Shown piece after piece: positions 1 to 7,162 of a DNA stretch of 33,805 nucleotides. Each line of letters starts with the position of its first letter. Position 1 is the stretch's first letter. The notes under the pieces were generated by a model. The model was not told the DNA's origin, did no database searches, and was given only the letters and a program-made list of their open reading frames with translations. The translations under genes were made by a program, and so were the position numbers. Source of the DNA: Acidobacteriota bacterium (GTDB lineage: Bacteria; Acidobacteriota; Terriglobia; Bryobacterales; Bryobacteraceae); the NCBI GenBank assembly GCA_026394055.1, contig JAPKYZ010000011.1, forward strand, positions 1-33,805, in the 5' to 3' direction.

Positions 1-1980
1 GACAAGCCGCTGCTGAAGTCGTACCAGAAGTCGAAGCCGCCCCTGGGCTGGCCGCGTACGACCGATTCTCTTTGCCCCAAGTGCGTACCCGAAGCTCGCG
101 AAAAGATCCTCAACGGCGAACTGCCGGTGGAAATTCTCAAGAACGAAAAAGTGGGCGAAATCAAGGCCCAGGTGATCGAGCGCGACGGCCAGATCTGGAT
201 GGTGAAGGAGTGCCCGACGCACGGCAAGTTTGAAGACTTGATGGCGATCGACTCCAAGTTCTTTGCTCACCTGGAGAAAGTGTTTCCCGGCCGCGACATC
301 CTGGCGCACAACGATGAAGGCCTGCACGACCACGGCAGCTCCACTATCAAGCACGGCCGCGGCTCGGTGCTGACGGTTGACTTGACCAACCGCTGCAACA
401 TGATGTGCGACCCCTGCTTCATGGACGCCAACCAGGTTGGCTTCGTCCACGAATTGACGTGGGACGACATCACCACGCTGCTGGATAACGCGATGAAGAT
501 CAAGCCGCGCCGCCAGATGTCGGTGCAGTTCTCCGGCGGCGAGCCCACGCTCTCTCCGTTCTTCCTCGACGCCATCCGCTACTCCCGCAAGGTGGGCTAC
601 AACTCAGTTCAGGCCGCCACCAACGGCATCGAGTTTGCCAAGAGCCCCGAATTTTCTAAGCAAGCCGCCGAAGCCGGTCTGCGTTACCTCTACCTCCAGT
701 TCGACGGCATCGGCAATGAGCCGAATTCGCACCGCGCCGTTGGCAACCTGTTCGACGTGAAGCTGCGCGCCATCGAGAATGCTCACTCGGCCGGTATCGA
801 CATCGTGCCGGTGATCACGATCATCAACGGTATCAACAATGAGCAGGTGGGCAGCGTGGTCCGCTTCGCGCTCGACAACCCGAAGAAGATCCCGTTCTTG
901 AGCTTCCAGCCGGTCAGCTTCACGGGCCGCGACGAAGCCGTCACCCCGGAACGCCGCATGGCGCAGCGCTACACGCTGTCGCATCTGGCGCATGACGTCA
1001 AGAACCAGACCGGCCTGGGCGAACCCACCCGCGACTGGTTCCCGATCTCGTTCATGTCCACGTTCTCCGACTTTGCCGATCTGATCCACGGACCGGCGTC
1101 CGAGTGGGGCCAGCTCTCCTGCGGCTGCCACCCGAACTGTGGCACCGGCTTTGCCGTGATGTGCGACAAGGAAACCAAGGAAGCCGTACCGGTGACCGCG
1201 TTCCTGAACGCCGTCCAGCTGGCGGATGACATCAAGAAGATCAACGATGGCGCCCGTAGCAAGATGATGTCCGCGATTGGCGTCACCCTGGCGCTGATGC
1301 GCAACTACGATCCGTTCAAGACGCCTACTCACTTCAAGCTGACCGACATGATGGCGAAGTTCGACAAGTGCTTCGGCGTCAGCGGCCGCAAGTACGGCAA
1401 GGTGACCGCGGACCGTACGATGACCGACATCGAAAAGCGCCGCGCGGACCGCTGGAACTTCCTGTTCATCGCCGGTATGTGGTTCCAGGATCTGTTCAAC
1501 TACGACTTCCGCCGCACCGAACAGTGCATCATCCCCTACGCCACGCAAGAAGGCGAGATCAGCTTCTGCGCCTACAACACGGGCATCGGCTGGCGCAACA
1601 TCATCGAGAAGATGCACATGACGGCCACGCTCACCAAGTGGTATGAAGAGCACGGCCGCCACAAGATCTACGCCGGCGGCAAGAACGTCGAAGTGGAAGC
1701 CGGCGCGCTCGACCGCTATGTCGTGCTCCGCACCGAAGACGTCGCCAAGGGCAAGCAGCACGATCTGGACGACATCGGCGTGGCGAAGAACTCCCGCGAA
1801 GAGAAGCTGCGCGCCCGCGCGCAGAAGATCAAGGAGCAGGAAGAGAACGACCGCATGATGCAGCTCTATAAGAAGCACGTGCTGAAGGCTCCGGAACAGG
1901 AAGGCTTCGTCTCCCTGGGCGCCATCAAGCCCGCTCCGGCCAACGAAAAGCAGGAAGAAGTCGGCTCGATGGGCGACTAG
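1..1980 (+). CDS. Radical SAM enzyme, tetraether/membrane-spanning lipid synthase-like (Tes/MSS, COG1964-type), 5'-truncated
   Basis: The reading frame is open from the first base, so the gene begins upstream; 659 codons are visible. The GTG at 127 is internal, because conserved-looking sequence precedes it: a CPKC pair at window codons 25-28, then CPTHGKFED at 71-79. This N-terminal metal-binding module is typical of the COG1964-type family. The radical SAM CX3CX2C motif (CNMMCDPC) is at codons 132-139, followed by FSGGEPTL. Further cysteines cluster at codons 374-388 (SCGCHPNC..MC) and near bases 1519-1580, consistent with extra Fe-S clusters. Archaeal Tes (MJ0619) joins lipid tails into tetraethers, and bacterial MSS homologues are implicated in membrane-spanning diabolic acids, which acidobacteria make. 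That this protein does the same is inference. The C-terminus is Lys/Glu-rich and probably helical. No lipid gene neighbours it in the window. Confidence 0.8.
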   Translation, partial: DKPLLKSYQKSKPPLGWPRTTDSLCPKCVPEAREKILNGELPVEILKNEKVGEIKAQVIERDGQIWMVKECPTHGKFEDLMAIDSKFFAHLEKVFPGRDILAHNDEGLHDHGSSTIKHGRGSVLTVDLTNRCNMMCDPCFMDANQVGFVHELTWDDITTLLDNAMKIKPRRQMSVQFSGGEPTLSPFFLDAIRYSRKVGYNSVQAATNGIEFAKSPEFSKQAAEAGLRYLYLQFDGIGNEPNSHRAVGNLFDVKLRAIENAHSAGIDIVPVITIINGINNEQVGSVVRFALDNPKKIPFLSFQPVSFTGRDEAVTPERRMAQRYTLSHLAHDVKNQTGLGEPTRDWFPISFMSTFSDFADLIHGPASEWGQLSCGCHPNCGTGFAVMCDKETKEAVPVTAFLNAVQLADDIKKINDGARSKMMSAIGVTLALMRNYDPFKTPTHFKLTDMMAKFDKCFGVSGRKYGKVTADRTMTDIEKRRADRWNFLFIAGMWFQDLFNYDFRRTEQCIIPYATQEGEISFCAYNTGIGWRNIIEKMHMTATLTKWYEEHGRHKIYAGGKNVEVEAGALDRYVVLRTEDVAKGKQHDLDDIGVAKNSREEKLRARAQKIKEQEENDRMMQLYKKHVLKAPEQEGFVSLGAIKPAPANEKQEEVGSMGD

Positions 1981-2005
1981 TTCGCCCCCAAGCTGCTGAT
2001 TCAAA

Positions 2006-2042
2006 AAGACCGCCCGGGCTTCGGCTCGGGCGGCTTTGTTTT
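2006..2042 (+). terminator. Rho-independent terminator of the radical SAM gene
   Basis: A perfect GC-rich stem (arms 2010-2019 and 2024-2033, one G-T wobble) closes on a C(TTCG)G tetraloop. It is followed by CTTTGTTTT and begins 29 bases after the stop codon. Confidence 0.93.
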
Positions 2043-2072
2043 CGGGCCCATTGCGGCGGCCGGGCAAGCCGC

Positions 2073-2104
2073 TACATGCATCTGCATGCATGTAAAATTC
2101 GAGT
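2073..2104 (+). promoter_or_regulatory. Operator/promoter of the first vapBC module
   Basis: An inverted repeat has arms TACATGCA (2073-2080) and TGCATGTA (2087-2094) around a 6-base spacer. A -10-like TAAAAT (2093-2098) overlaps the right arm, and only six bases separate it from the vapB ATG. This fits an autorepressed, probably leaderless TA promoter. No good -35 is visible. Confidence 0.55.
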
Positions 2105-2368
2105 ATGCGCACCACCTTGGAGCTAACGCCTGAAAACCACACCGCCTTGCGTGAACTAGCCGCCCGACGTGGCGAAAAGGGTTATTCGCGACTCGTGAAC
2201 GAGGCGATTGAGCGCTTTCTAAACACCGATCCAATCGCGGCGGGTCAGCGGCGGGAGCGGGCCATCAAGGCCCTCGAAGCACTACGCGGCACCTTGTCCG
2301 ATGAGGAAGCGGACGCCATGCAGGCGCAAGTGCGACAGATGCGAGAGACATGGCGCTCGTCGTCGTAG
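2105..2368 (+). CDS. VapB-type ribbon-helix-helix antitoxin
   Basis: This 87-residue protein opens with MRTTLELTPENHTALRELAA, a short strand followed by a helix, as expected for a ribbon-helix-helix DNA-binding domain (residues about 1-45; YSRLVNEAIERFL is the second helix). The C-terminal half is charged and would wrap the toxin. Its last 19 bases overlap the start of the PIN-domain toxin gene, the usual translational coupling of vapBC. There is no strong Shine-Dalgarno before the ATG, and a palindrome with a -10-like hexamer lies immediately upstream, so a leaderless, autoregulated transcript is likely. By family knowledge it neutralises the VapC encoded next and represses the operon. The exact antitoxin subfamily was not determined. 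Confidence 0.8.
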   Translation: MRTTLELTPENHTALRELAARRGEKGYSRLVNEAIERFLNTDPIAAGQRRERAIKALEALRGTLSDEEADAMQAQVRQMRETWRSSS

Positions 2369-2739
2369 ACACCGACATTCTCATCGACTACTCCCGCCAA
2401 GCAGCGCGGCTTGATCCGGTCTTGCGGGAATTGATGGGAGACGGAATGCTGGCGATCACCGCGATCTCCGTGTTTGAGTTGGAACAAGGATTTCGGCGGC
2501 CCGAAGACCGGATTCGGCTCTCCGTATTCCTGGAAGCCCTGCCCATCCTGCAATTGGACAAGGCGGCGGCAGTCAAAGCCGGGGAAGTCTCGCGAGCGCT
2601 TGCAGCGACGGGACAGAACTTAGCACTTGGTGATCTGCTCATCGCGGGGATTGTGCTGAGCCATAGCGGAATATTGCTCACCCGCAACATTCGCCACTTC
2701 AGCCGAATTCCTGGTCTTCGACTATTTGGCCCAGAATAA
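2350..2739 (+). CDS. vapC: VapC-type PIN-domain ribonuclease toxin
   Basis: A 129-residue PIN domain of normal length for VapC. The acidic metal-binding residues are in place: D7 in VVVDTD, E43 in VFELEQG and D95 in LGDLLIAG, followed by the TRNIRHFSRIPGL motif (N113) typical of the C-terminal strand. VapC toxins are Mg2+-dependent endoribonucleases, often cleaving tRNA or rRNA; the target of this one cannot be told. The gene starts inside the antitoxin gene. Intact catalytic residues and an undisturbed frame suggest an active module. Confidence 0.87.
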   Translation: MALVVVDTDILIDYSRQAARLDPVLRELMGDGMLAITAISVFELEQGFRRPEDRIRLSVFLEALPILQLDKAAAVKAGEVSRALAATGQNLALGDLLIAGIVLSHSGILLTRNIRHFSRIPGLRLFGPE

Positions 2740-2773
2740 CGGCAATATTGAGGTTGATTACTAGCGCGTCAAG

Positions 2774-2840
2774 ATTGTCCTTGACAATAATCTCTCCTCA
2801 GTCGCACAATACTGTTTGTCCTTGACTTGAGGAGAACTTA
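2774..2840 (+). promoter_or_regulatory. Preserved promoter, operator-like repeat and strong ribosome binding site
   Basis: A TTGACA -35 (2782-2787) is followed after 17 bases by CACAAT (2805-2810). An inverted repeat, ATTGTC-CTT-GACAAT (2774-2788), overlaps the -35, and the word TTGTCCTTGAC occurs twice (2775-2785 and 2816-2826). A strong Shine-Dalgarno GAGGAGA (2829-2835) lies five bases before the ATG at 2841. It looks like the control region of a former toxin-antitoxin operon. Confidence 0.55.
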
Positions 2841-2888
2841 ATGTGCGAGTTGGTGCACCTTTGTGTTCCGTCCACGCGCACCCATTAG
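2841..2888 (+). CDS. 15-codon small ORF behind a strong RBS
   Basis: ATG at 2841 opens a 15-codon frame (MCELVHLCVPSTRTH) ending in TAG at 2886. It has the best promoter and Shine-Dalgarno combination in this part of the window. The same frame continues past the TAG into a VapC-like C-terminal motif. The ORF may therefore be the leftover head of a deleted TA gene rather than a functional peptide. Translation is plausible; function is unknown. Confidence 0.35.
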   Translation: MCELVHLCVPSTRTH

Positions 2889-2936
2889 CTAACCGCTGTC
2901 ACCCGCAATGTGCGAGAGTTTCAGCGTGCTGGCCAG
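2889..2936 (+). pseudogene. Remnant of a vapC C-terminus
   Basis: The frame downstream of the TAG reads LTAVTRNVREFQRAG. This is nearly the same as the C-terminal motif of the intact VapC at 4562-4951 (LAVVTRNVREFERVPG) and related to TRNIRHFSRIPG in the VapC at 2350-2739. The rest of the PIN domain is missing and similarity fades after the motif. A deletion-decayed toxin gene is the simplest explanation. Confidence 0.6.
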
Positions 2937-3103
2937 CATCCTTGTCGAAAGCTGGTAGGAAACAGTCAAGCAAAGAGACAATCACGTCACCTGACGGCTG
3001 GCGGTCCGCCCGGGATTGAGAGCGCCTTGTATAAGCTCTCATCGTATAAGATTTAGATTGGTTACGGGATAACTGCGGCGTGTCCGTATGGAAGGAACTT
3101 GGC

Positions 3104-4258
3104 ATGGGAAGCTTATCGAGACCCCTAATAAAGGAAGTGACGAAGGCGGCTAGCCGCACAGCACCACTTGCCAGAGCGATTAGCACCACACAGCCCGGAG
3201 CGGCGCCCGCCGGCCTATTCAGAAGCTCGAGTGCCCGAGCAATCAAGCAGCCGATCGCCACAGTTGTTCTGCCGGCCCCTGCCCCTATTTTCCCGACCGT
3301 GCATAACTACTCGACCTCGCTCCCCACTAAAGGAAAATGGGTCCAGACGACGGTGTCGGGAGCCAAAGCCGTAAAATCGTCGGAGATCGGCAAGTTCTTT
3401 GACTGGAATACCTCAAACAGGGTGGAATGCCCCAACTTGAAGGCTGACCTGCGTCAGCTTAACTTGTGGGCGAATCGGAAGCTTACCCACCCGGGCTGCG
3501 AGCTAAAGTTACTCGCAGACGACGAGGGAATGGGACAGCACTGCTACATGATCGGCTACCGCTTGTCTGATAGTCCGGAAGCGGCGAAGCTAATAACACA
3601 TCTGCCAGTGGCAGTTGTAGCGTTGTTTGCTGGTTGTTTTGGAGGCGGAGCGATCATCCACTATGCGCCAGGCTTTCTTGAGTCCCTCGATGACAGCCGG
3701 ACGCAGGAGGACCTGATCGAGGCCAGCCGAACAATGGTTGCCAACGCTAAGCTGGGTCATAAACGTGATGAAGTTGGCCTGAGCGACTTGCAGATTGAGT
3801 TCCTTGAGGATGGCACGGTGGCAATCTGCTTCCAAGCCAAAACCCACGAATATCACGCAGTCTCAGGCTCCGTGTGTCACGTTTTCCTCGTGAAGGGCAA
3901 TGAGATCCGGGTAATTCAGGCGGGTATGGGTGGGCGCGGTTTCATTAGCCAAACCGTGAATAACGTCGTCGCTCTAGCACCATTCGGAATCTGGCCCACA
4001 TTCAAGCGGAACCTTGAGAAGGTGGTGACCAACGAGGCACTCCTGAAGGATTTGAACGCGCTGGATTTGGAGGCGCGCCAGCAACAGTTTGTTGCCTTCG
4101 TCAAAGCCAGTACCTCGTTCTCCAAGAAAACGTTCGACTATGTTATTTCGACACTCGGGTCTGCCCAACGGCATCTTCAGGGGGGGAAAGGTGAACATCG
4201 CATCAGACAAGACACGAAGGGTCCTGACCCTGATGATGACCTCTCGGGCCAATGGTGA
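3104..4258 (+). CDS. Hypothetical protein with a central hydrophobic segment
   Basis: I do not recognise this 384-residue protein. ATG 3104 is chosen because AAGGA (3092-3096) sits seven bases upstream; a GTG in frame at 3080 has no comparable site. The first ~65 residues are rich in Ala, Ser and Pro and may be disordered. A hydrophobic stretch beginning LPVAVVALFAGCFGGG, about 180 residues in, could be a membrane helix. The remainder looks globular, with alternating strands and helices (LQIEFLEDGTVAICFQAK, then VKGNEIRVIQAGMGGRGF). The C-terminus is charged and acidic (PDPDDDLSGQW). Codon use is more A/T-rich than in the neighbouring chromosomal genes. The gene lies between a decayed and an intact vapBC, so it is probably acquired cargo. 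Its role is unknown. Confidence 0.6.
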   Translation: MGSLSRPLIKEVTKAASRTAPLARAISTTQPGAAPAGLFRSSSARAIKQPIATVVLPAPAPIFPTVHNYSTSLPTKGKWVQTTVSGAKAVKSSEIGKFFDWNTSNRVECPNLKADLRQLNLWANRKLTHPGCELKLLADDEGMGQHCYMIGYRLSDSPEAAKLITHLPVAVVALFAGCFGGGAIIHYAPGFLESLDDSRTQEDLIEASRTMVANAKLGHKRDEVGLSDLQIEFLEDGTVAICFQAKTHEYHAVSGSVCHVFLVKGNEIRVIQAGMGGRGFISQTVNNVVALAPFGIWPTFKRNLEKVVTNEALLKDLNALDLEARQQQFVAFVKASTSFSKKTFDYVISTLGSAQRHLQGGKGEHRIRQDTKGPDPDDDLSGQW

Positions 4259-4301
4259 GTCAGAAGCCGTACTCTCGAATCGACTCGCTCGCGGATGGTG
4301 G

Positions 4302-4334
4302 AAGTATAGCAAGTATACTTGCTATACTTGCCCC
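4302..4334 (+). promoter_or_regulatory. 28-bp perfect palindrome operator with embedded extended -10 element
   Basis: Arms AAGTATAGCAAGTA (4302-4315) and TACTTGCTATACTT (4316-4329) form a perfect palindrome with no spacer. Its right half contains TGC-TATACT (4320-4328), an extended -10 hexamer. The vapB ATG (4335) begins six bases after the hexamer. RHH antitoxin dimers typically bind such sites, so autoregulation and leaderless initiation are inferred. Confidence 0.7.
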
Positions 4335-4559
4335 ATGCCCCAGCTGAATTTCTACGTCCCCCAGTCCACCGCCGACGAGCTCAAGCGGCGGGCGAAGGCG
4401 CGGAAGTTGCCGGTGTCGCGCTACATTGCTGAAATCGTGTCGAAGGATGTGAAAACGGGCTGGCCGCCGGGGTATTTTGAGGGGACGTTTGGCTGCATTT
4501 CGGATCTGGAACGTCCCGAGCAGTTGCCTTACGAAGATCGCGGGCCCATCTTCGACTAA
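4335..4559 (+). CDS. VapB-type ribbon-helix-helix antitoxin
   Basis: The antitoxin is 74 residues from ATG 4335. The frame stays open upstream into the preceding gene, but the protein-like part begins MPQLNFYVPQSTADELKRRA, an RHH strand plus helix (residues 2-40), and the operator palindrome ends just before this ATG. SRYIAEIVSKDV is the second helix. The C-terminal tail (GYFEGTFGCISDLERPEQLP and on) is the kind of extended segment that plugs a PIN toxin. The stop is two bases before the toxin ATG, so the pair is translationally coupled. Confidence 0.8.
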   Translation: MPQLNFYVPQSTADELKRRAKARKLPVSRYIAEIVSKDVKTGWPPGYFEGTFGCISDLERPEQLPYEDRGPIFD

Positions 4560-4561
4560 AG

Positions 4562-4951
4562 ATGTTCCTGCTTGATACTGACCTGTGCGTCGCTCATCTG
4601 AGGGGACAGCGGGCGGCTCGCCTTTGGTTGGAGGCTCACGCCCCGGACCAGGTGCGGGTCTCGTCGGTTACTCGGGGCGAACTCCTGGTGGGCGTGCACA
4701 AGGCACCCAAGGTTGAGTCCGCGCTGGCAGTGCTCAACTTGTTTCTGAGCCCTTTCGTATCCCTGCCCTTCGAAGACCGCGCGGCCGACCAGTATGGCGA
4801 GCTTCGCGCCAAGCTCGAACGGCAAGGCCAGAAGATTGGGCCGCATGACTTAATGATCGCCGCCATTGCGCGGGTGCATGGGCTGGCAGTGGTCACTCGA
4901 AACGTTCGCGAGTTTGAACGCGTGCCGGGTATCACTGTTGCGCCGTGGTAG
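4562..4951 (+). CDS. vapC: VapC-type PIN-domain ribonuclease toxin
   Basis: A 129-residue PIN domain. Conserved residues are D5 (FLLDTDLC), E40 (VTRGELLVG), D96 (IGPHDLMIAA) and N114 in VVTRNVREFERVPG. Helical segments between these match the VapC fold. It is of the same general type as the toxin at 2350-2739 but clearly diverged, and its antitoxin and operator differ, so the two are separate modules rather than a recent duplication. Expected activity is Mg2+-dependent endoribonuclease held in check by the upstream antitoxin. All catalytic acids are present, so an active toxin is likely. Confidence 0.9.
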   Translation: MFLLDTDLCVAHLRGQRAARLWLEAHAPDQVRVSSVTRGELLVGVHKAPKVESALAVLNLFLSPFVSLPFEDRAADQYGELRAKLERQGQKIGPHDLMIAAIARVHGLAVVTRNVREFERVPGITVAPW

Positions 4952-5365
4952 CTGCGGTTAGGCAAACCGCTGATTGCTCGCGACCTATTTCATGAAAGGT
5001 GGGGAGTGGAAGGTTGTGGGAATCCGGCCCGTTGGAAGTTGGTTCGCTCCTAGTTGAGCGGGTGGGGCGTGGAGTGGGGCTGGGGGATTTACTGCAAGAG
5101 GAGTAAAGGCCAGGCCGGATTCCCTTTTCCGTGCCTGAATTCTCGCTTCTCTCGCCGGGCGGCTCTCCAGCGGCCGGCGGCAAATAGCAGAAAGTAAAGA
5201 CAATAAACTTTCAGCTAGGCCGTGATGGGGTACATCTGCTGGCGTGGCCGCAGACGGCAACTGGCGATGAAGACCCGGACAGACCGCTCGCTGACGCGCG
5301 CGGCTCAATTATCTCCGCGCGGCATCCAGGACGTTTGCGGAAGAAGCAAGATCGCCCGCGAGTTG
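4952..5365. other. Intergenic region without a supportable gene
   Basis: The stretch separates vapC from the convergent epimerase gene. Frames open on both strands here have unstructured, Arg/Pro-rich translations and no ribosome binding site. A G-rich run (about 4999-5090) and a weak inverted repeat (GAAAGT 5190-5195, ACTTTC 5207-5212) are the only features seen. No convincing terminator was found. Confidence 0.5.
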
Positions 5366-6547
5366 CTAAGCCGCGCGCAGTTCGCCGCAGGCCAGCCACA
5401 AAGCTCGAGGGACGTGGAAGAAGCCTTTGTAGTGGTTGCCTTTGGCGTTGTGGGTGATGCGGCCGGAGCGGTCAGCGTAGCCGAACCATTCCCCGGCGGC
5501 CGAGCCCGGTACGGCTTTCGAGGGCGCGCCGGGGTCGTCGACGAAGGTGCGCCAGCTGTAGTCGTCCATCCGGTCCAGCCAGCGGAGCCACTTGGCATCG
5601 CCCGTGCGGCGCCAGGCGTGGGCCAAGGCGAGCATCGCTTCCGTATGCGGCCACCAGAGCTTCATGTCCCATTCCAGCTCCATCATGGGCTGCCCTCGAG
5701 TGTCGAGGAAGTAGTAGAGCCCCTCCTGCTCAGCATCCCAGCCGAGTTCGAGCGAGCGCTCCAGGTTATCCAGCACTCGGGCTTTCTTGGCCGCATCCGG
5801 GTACTGGTCCAGGATGCGCAGGAGAAACCAGCTGACCTCCGCGCTGTGACCGGGGCACCAGAGGCGTCCGCCGGGGAGTGACTCGTCGCGGCGCAGGCCG
5901 TCGGCGAGGATGTTCTCGGTGAGCACGCCCAATTCCGGATGCTGGTGCGCCAGGGCTTCATCGAGCATCTGGTTCAGCAGTTCCGCGTAGCGCGGGTCGT
6001 CATGCGAGGGCATCAGCTCCTGCAGCATGGAGATGGTCACCATCACATCGGCCAACTGCGACTGCCCATGCCGCGCCCGGCCCAGCAGCGCCGGGTCCGC
6101 AATCCACTGGCGGATCTTCCAGAACAGCTCAACCGCTTCATCGAGATACTGCTGCTCGCCCGTCGCGCGAGCGTATTCAGCCAGGCCGATGCAGACGAAG
6201 ACGGCTCCGTAGGGCTTGCGCTGGAAGGCCGCGGGCGCGCCCTCCCGCGAGAGCGCAAAGTAGTACGCGCCATCCTCTCGCCGGGCATAGCGCCGCAGAA
6301 AATCGAGGTTCAACTTGGCCGCTTCCAGATACTCGGGCTTTGCTTCCCGTTCCCGGTAAAGCCGCGAAAACATCCAAACGGCGCGCCCCATCAGCCAGAC
6401 ATACTTGCGCGTATCGTAGACTTCGCCCTCGCGCGTGAGGCAGGTGAAGTAGCCGCCGTGCTCGCGGTCGAGCGAATGGGTGAGCCAGAAATTGGTGGAC
6501 GCGTCGAGTGACGCGAGGTAGCGGGTGATGCGGGCCGTTTGGTCCAT
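5366..6547 (-). CDS. AGE-family epimerase/isomerase (N-acylglucosamine 2-epimerase-like)
   Basis: This 393-residue protein has the length and motifs of the (alpha/alpha)6-barrel AGE superfamily. Near the N-terminus are FWLTHSLDREHGGYFTCL (20-37) and VYDTRKYVWLMGRAVW (43-58), close to the pattern of N-acetylglucosamine 2-epimerase/renin-binding protein. The putative active-site histidines are H234 (CPGHSAEVSWFLLR), H301 (LWWPHTEAML) and H378 (KGFFHVPRALW). These enzymes epimerise or isomerise the C2 position of sugars such as GlcNAc/ManNAc or glucose/mannose; sequence alone does not fix the substrate. No signal peptide is evident, so it is probably cytoplasmic. It is the last gene of a minus-strand run and starts 48 bases after the DUF2442 gene ends. 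Confidence 0.88.
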   Translation of the reverse strand: MDQTARITRYLASLDASTNFWLTHSLDREHGGYFTCLTREGEVYDTRKYVWLMGRAVWMFSRLYREREAKPEYLEAAKLNLDFLRRYARREDGAYYFALSREGAPAAFQRKPYGAVFVCIGLAEYARATGEQQYLDEAVELFWKIRQWIADPALLGRARHGQSQLADVMVTISMLQELMPSHDDPRYAELLNQMLDEALAHQHPELGVLTENILADGLRRDESLPGGRLWCPGHSAEVSWFLLRILDQYPDAAKKARVLDNLERSLELGWDAEQEGLYYFLDTRGQPMMELEWDMKLWWPHTEAMLALAHAWRRTGDAKWLRWLDRMDDYSWRTFVDDPGAPSKAVPGSAAGEWFGYADRSGRITHNAKGNHYKGFFHVPRALWLACGELRAA

Positions 6548-6595
6548 CGGAAAGGCTAGTGTACCGCCGCTATGACGAGGACCGAGAGCACGGAG

Positions 6596-6865
6596 TCAAA
6601 CAAAATGCGCCGAAGGCAGCCGCCATTCGCCGTGAGCCTTGATCTCGCGGTACATGGCGTCAGGTGCCAAATCCAAATCGCCAGGCCAGGAAACCGCGCC
6701 CATATCGATGAAGACTTGCTCAAAGTGATCGGGGGACCTCAGCGGGGCGAAGACTCCGACGAAGAAGTCTGGTTCAAAGCGGACTCGCCCCGCAACTCCG
6801 TCCCGGAACTTAACCCACAAGACATGGCCACGCTCCGCGTTAACTTCAGTCACATCCCAATGCAT
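6596..6865 (-). CDS. DUF2442-family protein
   Basis: An 89-residue protein beginning MHWDVTEVNAERGHVLWVKF, with the FVGVFAPLRSPDHFEQVFID core and a SWPGDLDLAPDAMY end, which matches the DUF2442 pattern. DUF2442 proteins are small and frequently encoded next to DUF4160 proteins, as here (30 bases downstream of it). The pair has been suggested to behave like a toxin-antitoxin or regulatory module, but no biochemical role is established. No ribosome binding site stands out. Confidence 0.82.
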   Translation of the reverse strand: MHWDVTEVNAERGHVLWVKFRDGVAGRVRFEPDFFVGVFAPLRSPDHFEQVFIDMGAVSWPGDLDLAPDAMYREIKAHGEWRLPSAHFV

Positions 6866-6895
6866 GACAGCTACCCTCCCATATGATCGCCCAGC

Positions 6896-7156
6896 CTAGG
6901 GCAGTGGATCAATCTGAGCAATCGGCTGCTGGGCACGGCAACGGCTCCAGTTGTCGTTCAACACTTGGCGGCGTAGCAGAGCCCATTCCCTAACAAGTGC
7001 CAACGCCCGCGCTGGAAGGTCGCCTTCGATGATCATTCCAGTATTGATGTCGATCGTCGCCTGCGCGTCACCGTAGATCGCATGAAAGTGCGGAGGCGGA
7101 TGATCGTTGAAGTACATCCGGATGGTGATCCCGTAGAACTGGCTGATGGTCGGCAT
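6896..7156 (-). CDS. DUF4160-family protein
   Basis: An 86-residue protein beginning MPTISQFYGITIRMYFNDHP, followed by PPHFHAIYGDAQATIDINTG, the hallmark motif of DUF4160. The rest, with GDLPARALALVREWALLRR, is a helix-rich tail typical of the family. It starts six bases after the DUF1501 gene ends and is followed 30 bases on by its usual partner DUF2442. The tight spacing suggests read-through from the PSD1/DUF1501 operon. The molecular function is unknown; the His/Pro cluster HPPPHFHA could bind a metal, which is speculation. Confidence 0.85.
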   Translation of the reverse strand: MPTISQFYGITIRMYFNDHPPPHFHAIYGDAQATIDINTGMIIEGDLPARALALVREWALLRRQVLNDNWSRCRAQQPIAQIDPLP

Positions 7157-7162
7157 TCCAAC

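Noticed and set aside
604..2142. Long minus-strand frame (512 codons) opposite the radical SAM gene
   Set aside because: Its translation is Val/Ala/Arg/Asp-rich without motifs, and it runs antisense to a clear radical SAM gene and through its terminator.
2899..3261. Minus-strand frame with a hydrophobic N-terminal half (120 codons)
   Set aside because: It overlaps the vapC remnant and the RBS-supported start of the plus-strand gene. Its hydrophobic stretch is possible but has no supporting start signal.
4089..4334. Upstream extension of the second VapB antitoxin
   Set aside because: It would run through the preceding gene and the operator palindrome; the RHH domain starts exactly at ATG 4335.
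5222..5881. Plus-strand frame of 219 codons
   Set aside because: Mostly antisense to the AGE epimerase gene, with no ribosome binding site and no family resemblance.
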